The position numbers and the translations under genes are program-made. From positions 2,356,001 to 2,420,000 of the forward strand of contig CAXXHF010000002.1 in assembly GCA_963669405.2 (NCBI GenBank): a stretch of 64,000 nucleotides of DNA, in the 5' to 3' direction. Of the stretch, positions 9,705-17,668 are shown one piece after another. Each line of letters begins with the position of its first letter. The first letter of the stretch is position 1. The notes under the pieces were generated by a model. That model saw only the letters and a program-made list of their open reading frames with translations. It did not search any database and was not told the origin of the DNA. Source of the stretch: Aureisphaera sp963669405. GTDB taxonomy: Bacteria; Bacteroidota; Bacteroidia; Flavobacteriales; Flavobacteriaceae.

Positions 9705-10073
9705 ATGAAAAAAGGACAAAAAATACTTAGTTGGATAGTTCGTATTCTTATTTCCATCGCTTTTCTGTTGGCTAGTACGGGAAAATTAACAAGTAACGAA
9801 GCAGTTATAGAAATGTTCAATAACTGGGGGTTTCCCAATGGGTTTTATATGGTAATTGGTGTTTTGGAGTTATTACTGGCTATACTGTTATTAGTTCCGA
9901 AAACTATGAAAGTGGCACTATTTGGATTGGCAATACTTATGATAGGAGCAACTATAACACATTTACTGAAAGATTCCATAGCGCAAATGATTCGCCCTCT
10001 TTTGTTTTTGGCTCTTCTTTTTGTTGTTTATTATTTGAACTTCTGGAATAAAAAAGTAATTATTGAAAGCTGA
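9705..10073 (+). CDS. DoxX family inner-membrane protein
   Basis: 122 residues from ATG 9705 (MKKGQKILSWIVRILISIAF). Four hydrophobic helices and the LLASTGKLTSNEAVIEMF and NWGFPNGFYMVIGVLELL segments match the DoxX/DoxD family, whose members are small quinone-linked or redox-associated membrane proteins of mostly unknown reaction. Longer in-frame starts exist at 9600 and 9657 but would run into the divergent gene's promoter. Followed by a bidirectional terminator. Confidence 0.82.
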   Translation: MKKGQKILSWIVRILISIAFLLASTGKLTSNEAVIEMFNNWGFPNGFYMVIGVLELLLAILLLVPKTMKVALFGLAILMIGATITHLLKDSIAQMIRPLLFLALLFVVYYLNFWNKKVIIES

Positions 10074-10102
10074 AGAAATACATGGAATTTTCAATAAAAA
10101 AA

Positions 10103-10124
10103 ACCGCCATACGGGCGGTCTTTT
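10103..10124. terminator. Bidirectional terminator between doxX-like gene and beta-propeller gene
   Basis: ACCGCC (10103-10108) pairs with GGCGGT (10114-10119). An A-run precedes it and TTTT follows, so it can terminate both convergent transcripts. Confidence 0.8.
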
Positions 10125-10147
10125 ATGATTAATTAATTTGTAATGAT

Positions 10148-11329
10148 CTATTTCTTTATGAACTTTCCATTAAATAATTGCTTTGCGCCCTGGTTTACAG
10201 TATAGAAGTAGTAACCAGAAGCATACTTGGAAATGTCTAAAGTCTGTTTAAAAACTTGGTCAGTAGTATGATTAACTTTCTTGAGGTCAAGACGATTGCC
10301 CAATATATCATAGATGTTAATGGTTAGGTCTGAATATATGGAAGGAAGATAAGCTTCTATGGTAAGATGGTTATTAGCTGGATTTGGATACGTCTTACTG
10401 TAATAGGAAGCAGCAGTGTTTTCTTCTATAGCTAATGTTACTCCTGTGATTAATCGTATAACTTGTGGGTTTATAGTAGGGCCACTTAAGGGTACAGCGC
10501 AGTTTATGTAGATAGAATCTCCTGTTTGTGTAACAGCAACCCCATTGGGAGTGGAAAATGTAGCGACCGTTGCTTCACCGTCATCGTTACCCCGAACACC
10601 AGTTCCAGCCAGAACTCCCATATCTTGACTGTCTATATTTAAGCGAAATATTTGTTGTCCAGCGTAACTGGCTATATAAAGGTTTTTTGAGTTGATGTCA
10701 TAATCTAAATGACCATTTCCTGCAGGGGTATTTCCAATGACAGAAGTAGTTCCGTCTGGAGTTATTTTTACAATGTTAGTGTTGGAGAAATTAGAAACGT
10801 AAAGATTGTCATTTTCATCTACAGTAATTCCATTGGGGCATGCAAATAAAGAACCTGAGGCAAACTCAGTGGAAGTGCCAGAAGGAGTTACTTTTTGAAT
10901 GGTACCATTGCCACAATTGCATACATAGAAATTATCTTGGCTATCAAAAACAATACCTACGGGTGATACAATACCGTCTGAAGTAACAAAGGTTCTTACG
11001 CCGCCAACTATCTTATAAATGGCATTGTCCCGAATGTCTGACTGGAAAAGAATGCCATTGCTGTCAAAATCATTACCAGATGCACCAACAAAACCCGTAG
11101 CGTATTGCGTAAGGTTTAAATCGGTATCGAGCTTTAATATATGATTTGGTATGCCATCAGTGTCTGGGCCTCCTAACATATCCCCAAAATCCCCAATATA
11201 GAGATTGCCGTCATCATCTAATGACAATCCACCGCTGCCATTAATTTCAGTTGTAATGGTACTTACATTTACTTGAGCAAATACAGTTGCACTTGCAATA
11301 CAAAAGATAATAAAGTATAATTTTTTCAT
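10148..11329 (-). CDS. Secreted NHL/SMP-30-type beta-propeller with T9SS sorting domain
   Basis: 393 residues. Signal peptide MKKLYFIIFCIASATVFAQ. Residues 25-300 contain repeated blades of the pattern GITVDENDNLYVSNFSN, GIVFDSQDNFYVCNCGN and GLSLDDDGNLYIGDFG, an NHL or SMP-30-like propeller. Residues about 315-393 (KTYPNPANNHLTIEA, NIYDILGNRL, YASGYYFYTVN, FNGKFIKK) are a type A sorting domain recognised by the type IX secretion system. The protein is therefore exported and probably cleaved and anchored at the surface. Ligand or enzyme activity is not evident. Next to an AraC-type regulator on the same strand, 117 bp away. Confidence 0.87.
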   Translation of the reverse strand: MKKLYFIIFCIASATVFAQVNVSTITTEINGSGGLSLDDDGNLYIGDFGDMLGGPDTDGIPNHILKLDTDLNLTQYATGFVGASGNDFDSNGILFQSDIRDNAIYKIVGGVRTFVTSDGIVSPVGIVFDSQDNFYVCNCGNGTIQKVTPSGTSTEFASGSLFACPNGITVDENDNLYVSNFSNTNIVKITPDGTTSVIGNTPAGNGHLDYDINSKNLYIASYAGQQIFRLNIDSQDMGVLAGTGVRGNDDGEATVATFSTPNGVAVTQTGDSIYINCAVPLSGPTINPQVIRLITGVTLAIEENTAASYYSKTYPNPANNHLTIEAYLPSIYSDLTINIYDILGNRLDLKKVNHTTDQVFKQTLDISKYASGYYFYTVNQGAKQLFNGKFIKK

Positions 11330-11446
11330 AGTGATATAATTTTATACCACGAAGAAAATTTAATGAAAGGAACAAGTTGTTATTCCTTATATAGGTTTAC
11401 AGAGGTTAAAAGGAAATTTCTGTCGGGAAATAAAGATGATCAATTG

Positions 11447-12547
11447 TTAGACAGTGCTTTGCCTCAATTTGAATTGCCCAGGAGTCATACCTGTATGTTT
11501 TTTGAAAGTATTGTAAAAAGATACTCGGTTGTTAAAACCACTGGTGTAAATTACATCGGTAATATTTAAGTTTTGGTCATGTAATAGAAGGCTTTTAGCT
11601 TCTTCAATTCGATAACCATTAATGAAGTCGAAGAAATTGGTGTCGAAATGTTCGTTGATGATTTGAGATGTGTGATGTCTGGATAGATTTAGCATTTGAG
11701 ATAAGTCGTCCAAACGTAAATTGCTATCCAAATATGGTTTTTTTGTTTTCATACACGCTAGCAAACTGTTCTTGAGTTCTAGGGAGTGGCTTTTGGTGAG
11801 TCCAGTATTCTTGTATTTTTTAAAAGGAAGGACTTTGTCCATGGACAAACCATTAAATACGTCAGGTTGTACCAGACCAAAATATGTGACCAATCCTACA
11901 AATAGAATAAGTGTATAGGTTATAAAATAATCATGAGCTGTCGTAATTAGTCCCAATCGAGAAAGCACATAATAGGAAGTCATGGCTAGCACATAACAAG
12001 CAAAAGAACCTAAAAGCCAAGTGATCCACCTGTTTTTGTTACGTCCTAGTTCTTTGTTTTTAAAAGACAGATAGGTTAAAACCGTGTAGAAAATCATTAA
12101 TATGATGGTGATGTCGAAATTGTATTTCAAATTAATGACGTATTCACCCAATGCTCTATTAAATAAGACTTCCTGTTTTTCTTTTGCTGTCAGAATATAA
12201 AAGGGAATATGGAAAGAGATCATTGCAATGGTGGGAACCGCGTGTATGATATCTTTTAAACGAAACCGTTTACCTTCAACCACTCTTCTTGTGTAGAGAT
12301 AGATAAGTGGAGGATAAGAGATCCATAAATTGGCGAGTATACCGTATAAATGAATAGAACTTACTTCAAAAAGCAATTTCGACCAATACAAAACATTGTA
12401 TGTAATGTTAAATGAGAATAGTAACAGGTATACTCCTAAAATACGGTTGGCTGTTTTATCTCCTTTTTTTTTGAAAAAGAAAAAAATAGCCATGATCAAT
12501 GCTTGAAATGAAAAAAACAAAAAAATGATTTCCCAGATATTGAACAT
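11447..12547 (-). CDS. Membrane-bound AraC-family transcriptional regulator
   Basis: 366 residues. The N-terminal 235 residues hold about seven hydrophobic helices (IWEIIFLFFSFQALIMAIFF onward) as a membrane sensor. The C-terminal 100 residues form the AraC double helix-turn-helix: LRLDDLSQMLNLSRHHTSQI for the first, then NITDVIYTSGFNNRVSFYNT and FKKHTGMTPGQFK for the second. This sensor-plus-AraC layout is common in Bacteroidota; its ligand is unknown. A perfect -7 element TACATTTG lies at 12588-12595 on the minus strand. It may control the adjacent secreted propeller gene, an inference from position only. Confidence 0.88.
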   Translation of the reverse strand: MFNIWEIIFLFFSFQALIMAIFFFFKKKGDKTANRILGVYLLLFSFNITYNVLYWSKLLFEVSSIHLYGILANLWISYPPLIYLYTRRVVEGKRFRLKDIIHAVPTIAMISFHIPFYILTAKEKQEVLFNRALGEYVINLKYNFDITIILMIFYTVLTYLSFKNKELGRNKNRWITWLLGSFACYVLAMTSYYVLSRLGLITTAHDYFITYTLILFVGLVTYFGLVQPDVFNGLSMDKVLPFKKYKNTGLTKSHSLELKNSLLACMKTKKPYLDSNLRLDDLSQMLNLSRHHTSQIINEHFDTNFFDFINGYRIEEAKSLLLHDQNLNITDVIYTSGFNNRVSFYNTFKKHTGMTPGQFKLRQSTV

Positions 12548-12587
12548 GGATATATAGATTTTGGCAATGATATACTACCGTGCTTTT

Positions 12588-12595
12588 CAAATGTA
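12588..12595 (-). promoter_or_regulatory. -7 promoter element of the AraC-type regulator
   Basis: Minus-strand TACATTTG matches TAnnTTTG exactly and sits about 40 nt before the start codon. No TTG was found at the expected upstream distance, so the call rests on the -7 box alone. Confidence 0.45.
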
Positions 12596-12703
12596 AAAAT
12601 TACGCTTCAGAAAAAAGAATTTAAACCAGAAAAGAAAGTGGAAGTCTATCTCAATCTTTTAAAACACAATTTGTATTTTTCACCCTTATTTTAATTGTAA
12701 AAG

Positions 12704-13636
12704 ATGAGCGTATTTTCAATAGCTATACATGGAGGAGCGGGGACATTGATCAAGGGTCTTATGACCCCAGAATTGGAGGCTGAGTACAATGATGCTTTAA
12801 GTCAAGCGCTTGATGCTGGTTATGATGTTTTGAAGAATGGGAAAAGTTCCTTGGACGCTGTAGAAGCAGCCGTAAAGTCACTGGAAGATTCACCATTGTT
12901 TAATGCTGGGAAAGGTTCTGTTTTTACTGCAGAGGGGACGCATGAAATGGATGCTGCTGTTATGGATGGTAAAACACTAGATGCTGGAGCGGTGTCTTTG
13001 ATTACTGGAATTAGGAATCCGGTGTCCTTAGCTCGGGATGTTATGGAAAAGAGCTATCACGTTTTTTTGGCTGGCGACGGCGCAATGCGCTTTGCTAAAG
13101 ATTTGGGGTATGTAAAGGAGAATCCAGATTATTTTTATGATGAACTTAGGTACCAACAATGGCAGGAGATTAAGAATACCGATGATTTTCAATTAGACCA
13201 CAGTGTAAAAAAGGATGGGAAGTTTGGTACTGTTGGTGCAGTAGCGTTAGATATTCATGGAAATGTTGCCGCTGCTACTTCTACGGGAGGAATGACAAAT
13301 AAGAAGTGGGGTCGTGTAGGAGATAGCCCAATGATTGGAGCAGGAAATTATGCTAATAACAAAACCTGTGCTGTAAGTTGTACTGGGAGTGGTGAATTTT
13401 TTATTCGTGGCGTAGTTGCATATGATGTTTCCTGTTTAATGGAATACAAAAGATATTCTTTGGAAGAAGCTGCTTCAGAGGTAATCCAACATAGAATTCT
13501 TGAAATTGGAGGAGATGGAGGGTTAATAGCAGTAGATGGACAAGGGAATATTGCCCTACCCTTTAATACCGAAGGAATGTACCGAGGTTATAAAAAGTCT
13601 ACAGGAGAAGAAGCAATTGCTATCTACAAAGACTAG
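12704..13636 (+). CDS. iaaA: Isoaspartyl peptidase / L-asparaginase (Ntn hydrolase)
   Basis: 310 residues, normal for the plant-type asparaginase family. IAIHGGAGT and FNAGKGSVFT are N-terminal signatures. The self-cleavage site is GTVGAVALD with the nucleophile Thr176, which becomes the N-terminus of the beta subunit; TSTGGMTNKKWGRVGDSP is the substrate loop. There is no signal peptide, so it is cytoplasmic. Such enzymes hydrolyse beta-aspartyl dipeptides; beside cyanophycinase and cyanophycin synthetase the expected substrate is beta-Asp-Arg. Its stop shares a CTAG with the convergent cyanophycinase stop, so no terminator separates them. Confidence 0.93.
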   Translation: MSVFSIAIHGGAGTLIKGLMTPELEAEYNDALSQALDAGYDVLKNGKSSLDAVEAAVKSLEDSPLFNAGKGSVFTAEGTHEMDAAVMDGKTLDAGAVSLITGIRNPVSLARDVMEKSYHVFLAGDGAMRFAKDLGYVKENPDYFYDELRYQQWQEIKNTDDFQLDHSVKKDGKFGTVGAVALDIHGNVAAATSTGGMTNKKWGRVGDSPMIGAGNYANNKTCAVSCTGSGEFFIRGVVAYDVSCLMEYKRYSLEEAASEVIQHRILEIGGDGGLIAVDGQGNIALPFNTEGMYRGYKKSTGEEAIAIYKD

Positions 13637-14487
13637 ACAAAAGGAGCGTCAATAGGCAACACCTTTATTTTACGTTCTTTAATATTGAACACATCTCCAT
13701 TAGCAAGGACGTGGGTTTTTAAATTGGTAAGCGTCATTGGAGTTCCCTCAGAAAGTATCTTATGGTTGTTGTGCTTTACTTTTCTTGCATCAATAATGAT
13801 AACCATCCCAGACCCAATCACTTTAAAAGAATTTTCTTTAATGATCAATCCCGTATCTTCAGCTAGGCCAATTCCAACCAATTGTGGGAACTGAGCAACA
13901 GCTTCGGCCAATCTTCCAAACCTCCCCCGACGTATAAAATGCGAATCGATAATAAGATTAGGGATAAAGTCCATTCCTTCTCCCATTCCTACGGCACCTT
14001 TAACAAAGGATTCCTGAGCGCTTCCGCCAGTTATCATTTCTTGAGACATACACATGGCACCGGCACTGGTCCCAGCAATTACAAATAACTCGTTCTGGTA
14101 TTTGTCCAACATTATTTTATGAAGCGTAGTATCTTTTATATTTCTGGTGATATTGGATTGATTTCCACCAGAAAACATAACACAATGAGCATTCTTTATA
14201 AGCTCAATATTCTTAGGGTCTTCGGATTCTTCCCGATTGCGGATGTCCATAACTTGAACATTTTTGCACCCTAATTTGCGAAAAGCATCTAGGTAGTTCT
14301 GCCCTACTTCTTTGGGGATGCCAGAAGCCGTAGGAACTATAACAATGTTCGAGTCAATCCCACCTGCTTCCTTTACAACATGGTAAAGAATACCTTCACT
14401 AATAAACTCGAGGCTGTACTGTTCGTTTTCCTCTGTTCCTTTATCTTCATTTCCACCTATTGGAATAAGAATTCCTTTTATACTCAT
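13633..14487 (-). CDS. cphB: Cyanophycinase, cytoplasmic (S51 family)
   Basis: 284 residues from the ATG at 14485-14487 (MSIKGILIPIGG); a start seven codons upstream is possible. The catalytic serine is Ser141 in the nucleophile elbow AGTSAGAM; FSGGNQSNI and LIIDSHFIRRGR are also typical. The enzyme releases beta-Asp-Arg dipeptides from cyanophycin. No signal peptide is present, unlike the secreted CphE enzymes, so it would mobilise an internal store. Divergent from cphA with only 94 bp between start codons, suggesting shared control. Confidence 0.93.
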   Translation of the reverse strand: MSIKGILIPIGGNEDKGTEENEQYSLEFISEGILYHVVKEAGGIDSNIVIVPTASGIPKEVGQNYLDAFRKLGCKNVQVMDIRNREESEDPKNIELIKNAHCVMFSGGNQSNITRNIKDTTLHKIMLDKYQNELFVIAGTSAGAMCMSQEMITGGSAQESFVKGAVGMGEGMDFIPNLIIDSHFIRRGRFGRLAEAVAQFPQLVGIGLAEDTGLIIKENSFKVIGSGMVIIIDARKVKHNNHKILSEGTPMTLTNLKTHVLANGDVFNIKERKIKVLPIDAPFV

Positions 14488-14505
14488 GAGCTTTTTATAA
14501 GGGGA

Positions 14506-14513
14506 CAAAAATA
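14506..14513 (-). promoter_or_regulatory. Probable -7 element of cphB in the cphB/cphA divergent promoter region
   Basis: Minus-strand TATTTTTG matches TAnnTTTG and lies 18 nt before the cphB ATG. The 94 bp between the two divergent genes are very A/T-rich and must also hold the cphA promoter, for which only an imperfect TATATTTA at 14537-14544 was seen. Confidence 0.4.
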
Positions 14514-14581
14514 CGTTTTTGTTCTGAAAAAAATTATATATTTATGTTCTTACCTTATTACTAACCGAAAACCAAAGCCGA

Positions 14582-17218
14582 ATGAAGATAAGAGAAATAA
14601 ATGCAATGAGAGGACCTAACTATTGGTCCGTAAGGAGACACAAATTAATTGTAATGGTGTTGGATCTCGAGGAAATGGAAGAATTGCCATCCAATAAAAT
14701 TTCAGGGTTTCGGGAACGATTAGAGGAAATGTTTCCTACTATGTATGAGCATCGTTGCTCTGTTGGTACACCTGGTGGTTTTTTTCAACGTGTTGAAGAG
14801 GGAACTTGGATGGGGCATATTATTGAGCATATTGCATTGGAAATTCAAACCCTAGCAGGTATGGATACAGGTTTTGGAAGAACTCGGGGATATGGAGAAG
14901 AAGGAGTTTATAATGTAGTGTTTTCATACATAGAAGAAGATGCAGGGCGCTATGCGGCAAAAGCTTCTGTTCGTATTTGTGAAGCTCTTATTGCAGGAGA
15001 GGATTATGATTTGACCGAAGACATTCAGGAAATGAGGGAATTAAGAGAGGCACAACGATTGGGACCAAGTACAGGTTCTATTGTAGAAGAAGCAGCCAGT
15101 AGAGGTATTCCATGGATTCGATTGAACAAATATTCATTATGTCAGTTAGGGTATGGAGCTAACCAAAAACGAATCCAAGCTACTGTTACCTCTGAAACCA
15201 GTAGTATTGGAGTTGAGATAGCTTGTGATAAGGAAGACACCAAATACTTGTTAGAACAAGCAGAGGTTGAGGTTCCGAGAGGAGATATTATCAGCAAAGA
15301 AAGAAGCCTTAAAGAGGCTTGCGAATATGTTGGGTATCCATTAGTTATAAAGCCCATAGACGGGAATCACGGAAGGGGTATTACTGTAGATATTCAAAAC
15401 TACGAAGAGGCCCTAGTGGCTTTTCATGCAGCCAAAGAAGTATCCCGAAGAGTTATTATAGAAAAGTTTATAACTGGTAGAGACTATCGTCTACTGGTCA
15501 TTAATAATGTGTTGGTAGCAGCGGCGCTTCGTACACCAGCACATGTTATTGGGGATGGAAAATCTACGGTTAGGGAATTGGTAGATAAAGTAAACGAAGA
15601 TCCAAGAAGAGGGTATGGGCATGAAAATGTCCTGACTATGATCACTATAAATGATCTAACAAAAACCATCATGAAAGATGCTGGTTATACCGAAGATTCG
15701 GTGCTACCAAAAGGAGAACAACTCATCTTAAAGGATACAGCCAATTTAAGTACTGGAGGTACTGCAGAGGATGTTACTGATATTGTACATCCTGCCAATG
15801 TTTCTATGGCTGAACGTATTTCTAAAATCATAGATCTGGATATTTGCGGTATCGATGTCATGACAAGTGATATTACCAAGCCGCTTTCAGAAACTGGGGG
15901 CGCTGTACTAGAAGTAAATGCAGGGCCTGGATTTAGAATGCATTTGGCACCTACATCTGGATTGCCAAGAAATGTGGCTGCTCCAGTAGTAGATAAATTG
16001 TTTCCAACACAAGGAGACACAGGTAGAATTCCAATAGTAGCTATTACAGGTACCAATGGAAAAACAACTACCAGTAGGCTTATTGCCCATATAGCAAAAA
16101 TGAAAGGATATAGAGTAGGATATACAACCAGTGATGGAGTTTATATTCAAAACCGACTGCTTATGGAAGGTGATTGTACAGGGCCTGCCAGTGCAGAATT
16201 TGTATTGAAGGACCCAACTGTCAACTTTGCGGTGTTGGAATGTGCAAGAGGAGGAATGCTAAGAGCAGGACTCGGTTTTGGCAATTGTGATGTCGCCGTA
16301 GTCACTAATGTAGCTGCAGATCATTTGGGCTTAAAAGGAATCCATACTGTAGAACAATTGGCAAAGGTGAAAGGAGTGGTGCCAGAAACGGTATTGCCAG
16401 ATGGTTATGCCATCCTAAATGCAGATGACGATTTGGTTTATGATATGAGAAGAGGAATTAACTGTAATCTAGCGTTGTTTTCTATGGATGAGAACAACCC
16501 TCGGGTTCAAGCATTACAGCGAAAGGGAGGAATCACTGCGGTCTATGAAAATGGGTATGTAACTATTTGTCGTGGAGCATGGAAGATGCGAATTATGAAG
16601 GTCGAAAAAATACCTTTAACCTATGGAGGGAAAGCCGCTTTTATGATTCAGAATGTATTGGCAGCAGTATTAGCGGCAAATGTTAGGGGTATTAGTATTG
16701 AGGATATGAAAGCTGGTCTTGAAACCTTTATTCCTTCAGCATCGCAAACCCCTGGGAGACTGAATCTCTTCAAATTTGAAAACTTCACTATTTTATTGGA
16801 TTATGCTCATAACCCAGCAGGTATGCGAGCCCTTCAAAAGTTTACCGATAATTTGGAATGTACCGTAAAAGTAGGAATCATTGCTGGGATAGGGGACAGA
16901 CGGATTGAAGACAATAATGAAATGGGCGCTATTGCAGCAGATATGTTTGACGAAATTATAATTCGTCAAGATAAAAGGCTTAGGGGAAAAACAGAAGAGG
17001 AACTAATTAAGATGTTAAACGATGGGATCATGGCAAAAGATCCTAACAAAAAGACAACTATAATTCCTTCAGAAAAAGAGGCCATTACTTTTGCCGTTAA
17101 CAATGCCAAAAAAGGATCATTGATTATTTTGTGCAGTGACGTAATTCCAGATGCATTAAAGCTGGTACAGCAATTTAAGGAAATGGAAGCCAAAGGCGAG
17201 AAGGTATTTGCCAGTTAA
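14582..17218 (+). CDS. cphA: Cyanophycin synthetase
   Basis: 878 residues, normal for CphA1. Three parts are recognisable: an N-terminal domain (residues 1-160, MKIREINAMRGPNYWS and TPGGFFQRVEEGTWMGHI), an ATP-grasp domain (about 220-480, YPLVIKPIDGNHGRG and VLEVNAGPGFRMH), and a Mur-ligase-like domain with P-loop GTNGKTT at 490-496 and LLDYAHNPAGMRAL further on. It polymerises aspartate and arginine into the granule polymer multi-L-arginyl-poly-L-aspartate: the ATP-grasp domain adds Asp and the Mur-like domain adds Arg. With the two degradation genes beside it, storage and recovery are both encoded here. Confidence 0.95.
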   Translation: MKIREINAMRGPNYWSVRRHKLIVMVLDLEEMEELPSNKISGFRERLEEMFPTMYEHRCSVGTPGGFFQRVEEGTWMGHIIEHIALEIQTLAGMDTGFGRTRGYGEEGVYNVVFSYIEEDAGRYAAKASVRICEALIAGEDYDLTEDIQEMRELREAQRLGPSTGSIVEEAASRGIPWIRLNKYSLCQLGYGANQKRIQATVTSETSSIGVEIACDKEDTKYLLEQAEVEVPRGDIISKERSLKEACEYVGYPLVIKPIDGNHGRGITVDIQNYEEALVAFHAAKEVSRRVIIEKFITGRDYRLLVINNVLVAAALRTPAHVIGDGKSTVRELVDKVNEDPRRGYGHENVLTMITINDLTKTIMKDAGYTEDSVLPKGEQLILKDTANLSTGGTAEDVTDIVHPANVSMAERISKIIDLDICGIDVMTSDITKPLSETGGAVLEVNAGPGFRMHLAPTSGLPRNVAAPVVDKLFPTQGDTGRIPIVAITGTNGKTTTSRLIAHIAKMKGYRVGYTTSDGVYIQNRLLMEGDCTGPASAEFVLKDPTVNFAVLECARGGMLRAGLGFGNCDVAVVTNVAADHLGLKGIHTVEQLAKVKGVVPETVLPDGYAILNADDDLVYDMRRGINCNLALFSMDENNPRVQALQRKGGITAVYENGYVTICRGAWKMRIMKVEKIPLTYGGKAAFMIQNVLAAVLAANVRGISIEDMKAGLETFIPSASQTPGRLNLFKFENFTILLDYAHNPAGMRALQKFTDNLECTVKVGIIAGIGDRRIEDNNEMGAIAADMFDEIIIRQDKRLRGKTEEELIKMLNDGIMAKDPNKKTTIIPSEKEAITFAVNNAKKGSLIILCSDVIPDALKLVQQFKEMEAKGEKVFAS

Positions 17219-17223
17219 AAAAG

Positions 17224-17253
17224 AAAAACCGCTCCCCCTCAAAAGCGGTCTTT
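17224..17253 (+). terminator. Weak terminator-like hairpin after cphA
   Basis: ACCGCT (17228-17233), 10-nt loop, AGCGGT (17244-17249), then CTTTC. The stem is short and the T-run poor. Its core is the same as that of the stronger terminator at 17353-17380. Confidence 0.5.
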
Positions 17254-17352
17254 CAAACAACAAACAAAGAGTATGACTTAGTCTTTTCTTGCGAGGTGAA
17301 AGTTACGTCACGTTTATGATGAAATTATTATCTCAATGTTATAGAATAAGAG

Positions 17353-17380
17353 AAAAGACCGCTTGAATGAGCGGTCTTTT
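17353..17380. terminator. Strong bidirectional terminator downstream of cphA
   Basis: AAAAGACCGCT (17353-17363) and AGCGGTCTTTT (17370-17380) form a perfect 11-bp stem with a 6-nt loop; A and T runs flank it on both sides, so it serves either strand. Confidence 0.88.
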
Positions 17381-17437
17381 AATATTTAGAAATCTTTATC
17401 AATTCCCGTTTCTAATTAATAATATGAGTCCAAAATA

Positions 17438-17514
17438 GAAAAGCCACCACAGATGTGATGACTTTTCGCCCCAAATTTGATTGACCCACCTTATAGGCAG
17501 GGCAACCTACTTAT
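17438..17514 (-). ncRNA. Candidate small RNA of about 75 nt, minus strand
   Basis: On the minus strand a perfect -7 element lies at 17521-17528. About 45 nt after the expected start a terminator-like stem appears: 17438-17451 pairs with 17454-17467, followed by a T-rich tail (CTATTTT). The two imperfect positions of the stem are G-U pairs on the minus strand but C-A mismatches on the plus strand, which favours a minus-strand transcript. No open reading frame of note. It could instead be the 3' end of the glycosylasparaginase mRNA that ends 150 bp upstream, but the separate promoter argues against that. Confidence 0.5.
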
Positions 17515-17520
17515 GTATAC

Positions 17521-17528
17521 CAAAACTA
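17521..17528 (-). promoter_or_regulatory. -7 element of the candidate small RNA
   Basis: Minus-strand TAGTTTTG matches TAnnTTTG exactly. No TTG at the -33 distance was seen; instead an inverted repeat (17576-17595) lies 47 nt upstream, where an activator could bind. Confidence 0.45.
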
Positions 17529-17575
17529 TAAAAAAATTATGGTTTTATGAGACTTATAATAGAATTAATCATAAA

Positions 17576-17595
17576 AATACGTAGTAATACGTATT
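17576..17595. promoter_or_regulatory. Perfect inverted repeat AATACGTA-N4-TACGTATT (putative regulator site)
   Basis: The two 8-bp arms are exact reverse complements with spacer GTAA, so the ACGT cores are 10 bp apart. The same layout occurs at 31071-31117 and 61652-61671 and, with a 5-nt spacer, at 28447-28463. It lies upstream of the candidate minus-strand small RNA. A dimeric LuxR/NarL-type protein would suit such a site; this is inference. Confidence 0.5.
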
Positions 17596-17668
17596 ATTTA
17601 ACAACTTAATAATCAATATTTTAACACTATTTAATACGAATATCCTTACAGGAAATGATGATTAAGTG

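Noticed and set aside
14513..14518. Single ACGT between cphB and cphA as a member of the regulator-site family
   Set aside because: Only one core with no partner at 10-11 bp; lone ACGT words occur by chance (also at about 1264, 41631, 41748 and 60157).
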